A stretch of 64,000 nt of DNA, from positions 128,518,650 to 128,582,649 of the forward strand of contig NC_080570.1 in NCBI RefSeq assembly GCF_030247185.1, in the 5' to 3' direction. The notes below the pieces were generated by a model that was given only the letters and a program-made list of their open reading frames with translations, searched no databases and was not told the DNA's origin. This document shows positions 36,732 through 46,600 of the stretch, piece after piece. The position numbers and the translations under genes were made by a program. The stretch's first letter is position 1, and every line of letters begins with the position of its first letter. Source of the DNA: Malaya genurostris. Taxonomy: Eukaryota > Arthropoda > Insecta > Diptera > Culicidae.

Positions 36732-36801
36732 ATAATGTTCAAAATCGACGTATTCCAGCGCAGAAATTGAACTGAAACAAATACATATAGTGTGAAAAGT
36801 T
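36732..36801 (+). other. FoxK 5' UTR segment with an 11-residue upstream ORF
   Basis: The exon begins after TTCTTCTGGTTTCAG (36731). An ATG at 36735 starts a short ORF (11 codons plus TGA) ending at 36770, 31 bp before the FoxK start codon. Confidence 0.6.
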
Positions 36802-37679
36802 ATGTCCAGCGGTACAACCAAATTTCATATGCCCCAACCGATAACGAAACAGGATATACAGAAGGAACATCAGTCGGCAACGGTAGGAAGTACCACCGGA
36901 GGTGGCAGCGGCAGTAGCGTTAGCGCTAACGTACTGAAAGTGTTCCAGAACCAACACCAATTTATTGTTTCCAAGGGGACACCGAGTGCAGAAAATAATG
37001 GTGCCACTGGGCCAATAAAGAGCACGGCAACTTCGGCGGACTATGTTTCTAGTAGCGGAGGTCTTGAGATGGCAGATACTGGTAACGGAGAAGTAAAAGT
37101 AGTGATAAAACCACAAATGGGTGCCGGAAATGATCAGGACTCGATCGAACAGCAGGAGGAAAGTATTATCGCTGCGCTATATCAGCAGCAGCAAAAAAAT
37201 TTGTCGAAAAATGGGAGCAACCGGCTGTCCTCACAGCGGTCATCTCCAGTTTCGTCTCCTTCACCTCCACCTCAGCAGCAGCAGCAGCAAGCGTCTGCCC
37301 TAGTTAATCAAAAACTAAGCAACGGATCGAATACGGCAGTCAAAATGAGCGCACCCGCAACTGCATCGTCGTTGTCCACCGGTGGTACCGGTGGCAACAG
37401 TGCCACCAATACAGCCAACTTTCACAATTTCATCGGACGGCTGATCAGCAAGGATAATATGTTACTCATCAGCGAGGACATCATCGAGGTTGGCCGGAAC
37501 TCGTCCAAGTCACAGGTGGACTTTCACGTGGGCAAAAATAGTTTTGTCTCCCGGAAACATTTTATCATCCAGCACGACATGAACGATGATTTCAATTTGT
37601 TCTGCCTTAGCAAGAATGGAGTCTTTATCGACAACGTGTTCCACCGAAAGTGCGCCGAGCCATACAAATTACCCAAAGT
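36802..37679 (+). CDS. FoxK: FoxK coding exon 1 (N-terminus and most of FHA)
   Basis: The start codon ATG at 36802 gives MSSGTTKFHMPQPI. Two short poly-Gln runs are present. The donor AAAGT|GTAAGT at 37680 leaves phase 2, and the codon is completed as Val by the first base of the next exon. Confidence 0.96.
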
Positions 37680-40600
37680 GTAAGTAGAACCACTGTTTTT
37701 CGATGTTGTATTGTTTTTTAGGAACAAAAAACCTCTGGATCTACTAGTCAAAGTAAACGATTATGCTCATGAAAAATCAGAAAACTCACAAATGAACCCC
37801 TAATTATTTTCTAGAAAGATCTAAGATATTGATTGTTGGTGTCCTTAAAATCTACAATAACAACAGTAATTCAGTGGATGTTGCCTTTCTTCAAGAGTAG
37901 CTGACCGACCCTCCACTATAAAGATAAAATTAATCACGACATCGAAATTGCTAGTTCTCGCAAATTTGGTTTCGTTTCAGTTTAGTTATCAAAAAAGGCG
38001 ACTAAAATTAGGAATGTTTTTTTTTTGTTTCACGTTTCATCTTCGACTTGAATGGCCAATACCCCCATGTTATTATTTGGCATCATCTGGAATTCTGCAG
38101 CGAAATTGTCTCAGTTATCTAATTTTTCTCGAAAAATAATTGATTAAATTTTTGTCGGGATTCAAAGTCTTATCATTGAAGGAAGGCTGCATTCCTCGAG
38201 CTTCATATAATATGTTAGTACTTCAAGATATCTGCGAAAGATGTCCGCGAAAGATGTCCGCAGTCTTGCTAAGACGTAGATCCGTCTTAAGCTAGTTTTA
38301 AATTTGATCAGTATCTATCTAACGAGGAGAACAGATTGGAAAAATGACATGCGAATATAACTATGTAATGAAAAACCGCGAGAATGTTACCGCAGACGGG
38401 ACTCGTTAGAGACGGGCCTCGAACACGTAGCTCTAGCTCCTATCCGGGGATATTGTTTTGCCAATAGTTGACTACAGAACGACAGAGCATTCAATAATTA
38501 TAGCCCAATCTCTATGGAAATCCATCCAACAGAAAACACTTACACACGTCGCATTACAAGTCTCATTTCACTCTCTACTTTACCGTCAGACGCTGATTTG
38601 AGATTCTGCATTATAAATGATTATAAAAACGATATTTTATTCAAACTAAAAATTGATCCTTTATTGTACGAGGTTAAACTTGAGCATAATGAAAACCGGA
38701 TGAAATTTAAGTTCACGAATTTTCGATTTTTTGATCGAACGCTCTTCACGGACAAGTGTCGCATCGCATTTTTTGGACGCTTGAGCCCAATTTTTTTGAA
38801 CTCCTGCATGTTGCCAGTCTTCTTGAAAACCTTCTTCACGATTGCCCAGTAATCGATGAGTCGAAGCTGAGGGTAATTTAGCGGATTGATATTTTCTCAA
38901 CGAAATTTATACCCTTTTCCGCAAGCCAATTGAGAGTGGTTTTGGCGTAGTGACCCGCGCTAAATCCGGCTTAAACAGTGGAGGTGTAGTACGCTTCCTA
39001 TTTAAAGGCAGCAATATATTCTGGAAACACTCAGATCGATAAATTTCGGCATTTATAGTTCCGGTAGTGTAAAAAGTGGTTGACTTCTAACCACAGGAAC
39101 ATATTGCTTGTCATACCAGTACCTTTCGATCGAGTTTCTCCACTTGAATCGACCTGTCCGCATTGCTCACATCCTCCCCAACGACGACAGTGAAGTATTG
39201 TGGACCTGGAAGGGTTTTTGAGTCCTCTTTTACATAAGTCTCATCGTCCATTAAAACGCATGCATCCGATCCCTGCAAAAGACGCGAATACAATTTCCGG
39301 GCCCTTGTTGCTGCTTGCTTCTTCTGTTTTACTTTTTGTTCCGAGATTTTCTGCTTTTTGTAGGTCTTTAGGTGATTTCGCCTCTTGATACGCTGGACCA
39401 TTCCGACACTCGTTCCTGTTGTTTTGGCAAAATCGCGAATTGACATTGATTTGTTCTTCATGATTAAAGATACAACTTTCTGGTCCAGTTTCGGGTTGGA
39501 AGAACCGGGATTACTGCCTCTTCCTGGTAGCTCATCCTAAGAATAATGTTCCCCAAACTTAATTATCTTTTTAACACTGGCATGATGAATTCCAAACCGC
39601 TGCGCCAATTTTCGCATAGTAATACCCTTCTCACTAAGCCATGTGTCCAGAACTTTAATTTCCACTTCCTTTTCAATGCGCGACATTTTGAAAACGCAGA
39701 ATTTCAACCGCACAAACAAGTAAAGAATCGAAAGCTGACAGCCAAACGCACAGCATGCTGCGATCTGAGCATAAAAAACCATCACAAATACATCCGTACA
39801 ACACAAATGTATGTGGATAGCTTATTTTCGATGCACTCCTTACATATTTTTATTCAAAAACTTGACTGATTCTGTAAAAAATAGTACGATACTTTTTTGT
39901 AGCATTTGTCATTTTATGACAACTACTTTAAAAAAAATGATAAAAAAAAGTTTATCACAATCTTGACCAATTTTTGGAATAAACAATGTGTTATTTTATG
40001 AGAAAGTGTTCATCCAAATCTAGGAGGATGCTGCCACCTCAGATTACGATTTGGAGCAAAATTCGTCAATTGCAACCGATAGAAATACCGTAAGAGCGTC
40101 TTTCAGCTAAGCAGCTTAATAGAAGTTGCTCTATAATTGCGCCGAAGAGAGCACTTATTAACACATTCGGAAAATAATTCTCAGATCACCTTAATACCAC
40201 CTATATCCGAAGGTAGTAAAGGTGAAAAAAGTCATGTGCTTTGAGCACAAACCGGTTCCATTTGCAAAACAAAAACCTCTAAGGAGTGTATCGAAAAGTA
40301 GTTAGCATAATTGATTATTGAATAAATAAGCGAAAAAAAAACATATTTTGACATCAGTTTTCGATATATTGTAGAAAAATTACATTTTTATGCATTTCAC
40401 TGATTATATTGAAGAAAATCCTAGTTTCTGTGAAACGCTCGAACTTTGGACTTGACATTCTTCATTAAATTCTGCACAGTTACTTTTGTGGCTTTCCTGG
40501 TGGCAGCTGTCCAGTTTTTTTTAACTCCTGCATGTTTTAGGACACTGTACCTTCCTTCCGAAAGTGCCGCTTGACAATTGCCCAATACCTTTCAATTGGC

Positions 40601-43600
40601 CGAAGATCCGGGCAGTTCGGTGGGTTGATGTCCTTTTCCACGAATTGTACAATTTTTTTTGACAACCACTGTAGAACGGAGTTGGCGTAGTGGGCTGAAG
40701 CCAAATCCGGCCAGTGGGCTGAAGCCAAATCTCTTATTCAAACATTCTTCCTCGTACGCCTTGGCGTTAATTGTGCCCTTCGTGAAGAAAATCGACGACC
40801 GCAAACCACAGGTACAAATTGCTTGCCAGACCAACACCTTCTGTACAAACTTTTCCTTCGCCACCGTGGTGTCAGCGTCGTCCAGGTCCTGATATACCGA
40901 TTTCGTATAATATTGTGGTCCGGGCAGCGCTCGAGAGTCTTCCTTGGCGTAGGTTTCGTCGTCGATCAGGATGCATCCGTCTTTATTCTGTAGAATCCGG
41001 TTATACAGTTTTCGCGTTCTTGTTTTGGCTTGAACTTGCTGTACCAGGGACTTTTTCGGCACCTTCTGTTTCTTGTACGTTTTCAGGGAGTTCTGAACTT
41101 TGATCCGTTGAATCATCCCGATGCTGGTGTTGAACTGCTTGGCCAAATCCCGCGTCGACGCCGATGGGCTTTTCCTGATGTACTCAACCACTTTTAAATC
41201 CCGGCCGGGCTGGCTGGGACCCGTTTTCCAACCGATCAGGGCAAATCCTTCATGGAAAGGGTCTTACCGAACTTCTCGATAATATTTTTGACACTGCTGT
41301 GGTGCACTTTCACCCGTTTTGCAATTTCGTTGTACGTGACACCACTTTCTGAGCACCAAGTGTGCAGAATTTTCTTTTGCGTTTCCGGATCAATTCGACT
41401 CATCATTGAAACGATAAACCGTAGCGAAACCAATCGATTGCGCAGCTGTTATTGACATGTAAACAAACATATCACCGCAAAACACGCTGCAAAAAATTAA
41501 GCCATTTCAGAGTAATAACTGTTTGAATGTTGCTAACTACTTATCGATACTACACTCCTTAATTGATTGTCTTTTTGTCGAAACGATTTGCTGCGTTGTC
41601 TCTACCGATGGAAACATGACGTTGCAATTTCGGTGACATCAAATTTTTTGTTGTCGGACGTTACTCGTTTCTTGCGTCAAAATCACCAATTTTGAAGCAT
41701 TGAAATCATTTCTTGTATATTGCTTCCGATAGAGTATGAGGGCCGAAAGCCTTCCCAAACATTCGATGAGATTTGGCTGTAGATTTTTCCAAATAAAACA
41801 CACAAAATCAACAATGTCCGCAATTGATCGTTATTTTATACAAATTTCATCATATTTAGAATCAAAAATATAAGTATGATATGGTATAAAACTTGATCTG
41901 TTGTATACTAAAACGCCATCTAGTAAATCTAGTATGATATGGACTACCTACATATCTGGTAAGTCGCTGTAGTTTTGTTTTACTACTGGATCTCGTTGAT
42001 ACCCTTTGTCTTGGGGTATCTATAGGTATAGACCGTATTATCTTTCTGCGAGGTTTGGAGAGCTAGTAGTTCACTATTCGCGTCATCGTCCATAGGGTTT
42101 TGAATGTTGATGACGCAAACGGATTGCCGTTGAAGTAAAACTGTCTAGCGATATTCTTTCAACTCATTTCATGAGGTTATGTCAATGTTGTCTAAAAGCT
42201 AATTTATTCATGTTCACAGTTGTTGTTGAAAGCAGCATTTTAGAGTTTCCATGTATTGTTATATATCGTTAGCAGTTGGTGATTTATTTAATGAGACTAT
42301 TTGATTGCTGTTAGTTCATATCTCGGAAGTACTGGAGTTATTTGTTGGGGGCGTAAAAGTAACTCCATTATCCCTAGATCTAGATGTCTTTTTGTGATAC
42401 AATCAACAATACATACATTTCCAATAACGCACATCCATTCTTACTTGCAGTTGCAGCATTCGTTTTCCCAGTACAAATATCAAGATCCAGTTCGAGAATC
42501 TGATCGATCAAGCAAACAACGGCGGCATTTCCATTGATCTGAATCAGCACACACCGATCAAGGTGGGAACCGGTTCGGGTGGTAGCGCAACGGCGGCTGC
42601 CGCAATTGCCGCCGTCGGAGGCAATCTCAACGTTGGAGTCTCGAGTGGCAACAAGTCACCGTCGTCGAATGTAATCTACTCTCCGCTGAAGATTTCCATT
42701 CCCGAGCAAAGCAGCGGTGGAAATCCGAATCTGGCTGTAGACATTCGTGGTCACAATCCTGGTGGCGGCGGCGGTGGAGGAGGCGGTGGACGTGACAGTG
42801 GCATGTACATCAGTGGAAGTGGATATCCATCACCGACGGGAACGATCAGTGCGGCTAATAGTTGTCCTACTAGTCCAAGGCAAAATGTGCATGAGTTTCC
42901 ACAATATAGTCACAATAGTCATAGTAGCAACAATAACAATTACTCCGTAGGTTTCCGTTTAGGTTTCGTTCTTGAACAATCTTGATTTGATAACTTTCGA
43001 ATATTTTTCTCCAGCAGGAATTTCAAGCACCCGCATCTCAGTCCATGTCCGACAGTGACAAGCCACCGTATAGCTATGCGCAGTTGATAGTGCAAGCTAT
43101 TTCAGCATCGCCCGAGAAACAGCTTACCTTGTCTGGTATCTACTCGTTCATATCGAAGAACTATCCCTACTATAGGACAGGTGCCAACAAGGGTTGGCAG
43201 AATTCAATTCGCCACAATCTCAGTTTGAACCGGTAACTATCGACTGCAAGCCTCAGAAGAACTTATCATTGTTATATCATAATGGTCCCATGTTTTTTTA
43301 GATACTTCATCAAGGTGCCACGATCGCAGGACGAACCGGGTAAGGGCAGCTTCTGGCGGATAGATCCACCCAGCGAAATGAAATTGATTGATCAAAGCTA
43401 CCGCAAACGTCGCCAGCGAGGATCGCAGTGTTTCCGAACACCGTTTGGTATGCCTCGCTCGGCACCGGTTTCTCCCAGCTACATGGATAATTCCCGGGAA
43501 GGTTCACCGATCAACGATGAACTGTTGCTATCGGCACCTGGTTCCCCTGGGCAGAACAATAGCGGCAACGTCAGCTATAACTCCAGCAACCATGAGGGTA

Positions 43601-46600
43601 AGTGAAGGATTTAAGACTAAAACAAATTTCTAAATAGAACTTTTCTAACTGGGATCACTTTTCTAATGGTGAAATTGTTTCCATTGATTCAGTATAAAGT
43701 CATACGCAACCTTATCTTTATGGTGCAGGATCGATATCCCGCCGTAGCTTCGAGAATCGATAATAACAGAAGATTACAATGATTTACAACGATTTTTACT
43801 TGAGTGGTTCCACCGACAATTACGATTTTCTTTAAATTTAATTTTTGTAGTGTTTGATTCGGCTTAGCCTCTGGCTTTATTTTAGAGAAGGCCTAAAAAA
43901 CATTATTTGAAAAATTTCAAAAACATGTTGAAAATTGTTGGTCCGATAATCAAGCGGACTGGTGTCTTCGGCAATGGTCTAGGTAATTGTTAAGGCTATG
44001 TGGAAGAAGCGTTTCTCGACTGATAAACATATTGAAAGCTAATTCAACATTTGAATTCATTTAAATGCTATCATCAGTAGTGCAAAATATTAACACGTAC
44101 GCCGAAGAGAATTACAGGGTGGTAAGTGACCGGAAAACCGGAAAAGTTTAAGGCAATTTTGTGCTTGACCTAGAAGTTCAGTACAAGTTTTGAAACATCT
44201 TATAGTCCCAGACAGGTTCAATGGTGCACAATCCATTGAAAATGGGGCCAACACCTCATGTCTCAACAGTTTTTGTATGGGTTTGACAGCAATTTTGAAT
44301 CAATAAGAGCTCTCTTAGTTGTCATCAATAACAGCACAATTAATGCTCATACTTAAAAAAAAGGATAATTTGGATGCTTCTGCTGAATTTGTATTCATTG
44401 TCGACAAATATTAGAAAAAGTTCCAAGTGCAAATGACAGTTTCACTTTGTTTATTTTCTCCTTCAATTATTACGGCGTATTCCTGTATTTTCCAACATTT
44501 TTTAACAGTAGATCGAAAGTAAATAGTTTCAGTCGTTATTCTCTGCAAAGTGTAAGATAGAAGGATTGCCGATGGGACCGTAATAATCGGAAGAAAGAGT
44601 AAAGAAAGAGGAATTGTCACTTGCACTTAGGACCTTTTTTAGTGTTTGTCTTCAAATTTCAGAATAAGTATGCATAATGGTAAAAGTAGCATCAGGTAAC
44701 ATGTTTAATATTTTTTTAAGAATTCTTAGGAGCCGTGTTTTTAGTTGCCAGCTAATGATTCCCCTAATTTAACCGAAATTTGTCTCAGTAATGTTAAATT
44801 GTGAGAATACTTTATCCACCGTTTGCAAGGAGTATTTGATTTCCTTCTTTGTCAGATGAAATTAGTTTTTCAGAGTTCGCAAGAGCCTGTTCAGTGAATC
44901 TAGGTTTAATTTTTTGCGAAGATTATCAGCTATGATGAGGATATTGATGTCGACGAAGGAGCAGTGGAAGATTGTCGAGGAGAATCAAATGTATATCATC
45001 TCAGTCACTAAAGGCATAGATTGTTGTTTTTTGTTCTCTCGCCAAAACCCAACTCTGAAAGAATATCGTATATGTTGTTAGCAGTGGCGTCTCGTTCTCA
45101 TGTGCACCTCGTGCACTGCACAACTGGTCGAATAGGCTCTGTGAGAACTTGTATGCACACATTCAAGAGAGGCTTCAGTGGCTTATGCGTATGGCAGATG
45201 AAAACAAATTGCTGTCTCAGTTGCAACGTCGAAACGGTTTATTATTTTGAAGAATACAACATATGAGAAAGACATCATTACACCACTAGGTGGATTAAAA
45301 CAGATTTTTGGACATGGAACTTCAACTTAAAGCTAGGCTATTTGGGCCTGTTAAAAAACCGGGATTTTTAGTTTCGCGCACCGGGAAAACCGGGAACAAC
45401 CGGGAAATTGGAATCGCTAATTCACTTGCCACCCTGTATAGGCAATCCTTCTATCTTACATTTTGTATAGAATAATTGATTTAAAATTGCTAAGGTGTTG
45501 GCTCCATTTTAAATGGATTGTGCACCATTGAACCTGTGAGGGACAATAAGAAGTTTCAAAACTTGTACTGAACTTCTAGTTCAAATACAAAAAAGCCTTC
45601 ATCTTTTCATTTGTTGTATAAGGAAAATCATGTCGCTGAAAATCGTTACTAATATTAGGACTAGAAAATTCTTTGCCGGATTTGCATTAAAATTCCCGAC
45701 TTCTTCCCGGTTTTTCCCGGTAAAACCAAATTCCCGACTATTTCCCGGTTTTCCCGATTTTCCCGGTCACTTGCCACCCTGCTATAGGACCGTAATAAGT
45801 GAAAAAAGAGTAAAGAAACAGGAACTGTCATTTGCACTCAGGACCTTTTCTAGTGTTTTTCTTCAAATTTCAGAATAAGTACTCATAATGGTAAAAGTAA
45901 CATCAGGTAACATGTTTCATAAATTTTTTAAGAATTCTTTGGGGCCATGTTTTTAGTTGCCAGCGAATGATTTCCCTAATTTCACCAAAATTTGTCTCAG
46001 TAATGTCGAATTGTGACAGTACTTGTTTAGTAATCTTGGTATTGATTTTAATAGGATTCGAAAAATTGACAAAGCTGTCGACTTTCATTTTATCCACCGT
46101 TTGCAAGGAATATTTGATTTACTTCTTTTATAGCTGAAATTGGTTTTTCAGAGTTTGTAAGAGCTTGTTCAGTGTCGATGATAGGAGAGTCAAATTTAGA
46201 TCATCTCAGTCACTAGAGGCATAGATTGTTGTTGTTTTTCCAAAGTGACAAGCGTACATTTTAAGAATTCTAGAAGGATTTGGTTCTCTCGTCAGAACCC
46301 AACTCTGAAAGAATATCGTATATGTTGTTAGCAATGGCCTCTCGTCCTCATGTGCACCTCGTGCACTGCACAACTGGCCCAATAGGCTATGTGAGAACTT
46401 GTATGCACATATTCAGGAGAAGCTTCAGTGGCTTATGCTTATGGCAGTTGAAAACAAATTGCTGTCTCATGTTTGAACTCATCATACCATATAAGCAGTG
46501 CACAACCCGTAAATTTTGTCACGAGACGCCACTGGTTGTTAGAAGCAATCGCGTTTGAGGGATGAATGTTGTGCTTTAGTTCATTCATTTTTAATTTTTA

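Larger units (their letters stand above)
37680..42450 (+). other. FoxK intron (4771 nt) with two DD37E transposon copies
   Basis: Besides the transposon copies at 38660-39840 and 40282-41559, nothing is recognised. 37690-38600 and 41560-42440 are plain AT-rich intron. Confidence 0.8.
44147..45600. repeat. Inverted repeat pair in FoxK intron 4
   Basis: 44147-44257 and 45489-45598 are reverse complements (landmarks AGTTCAGTACAAGTTTTGAAAC and CAATGGTGCACAATCCATT). Confidence 0.65.

Noticed and set aside
44115..45782. A complete hAT element bounded by CAGGGTGG..CCACCCTG
   Set aside because: The ends are inverted but the flanking 8-mers (GAGAATTA and CTATAGGA) do not match, so they belong to different insertions.
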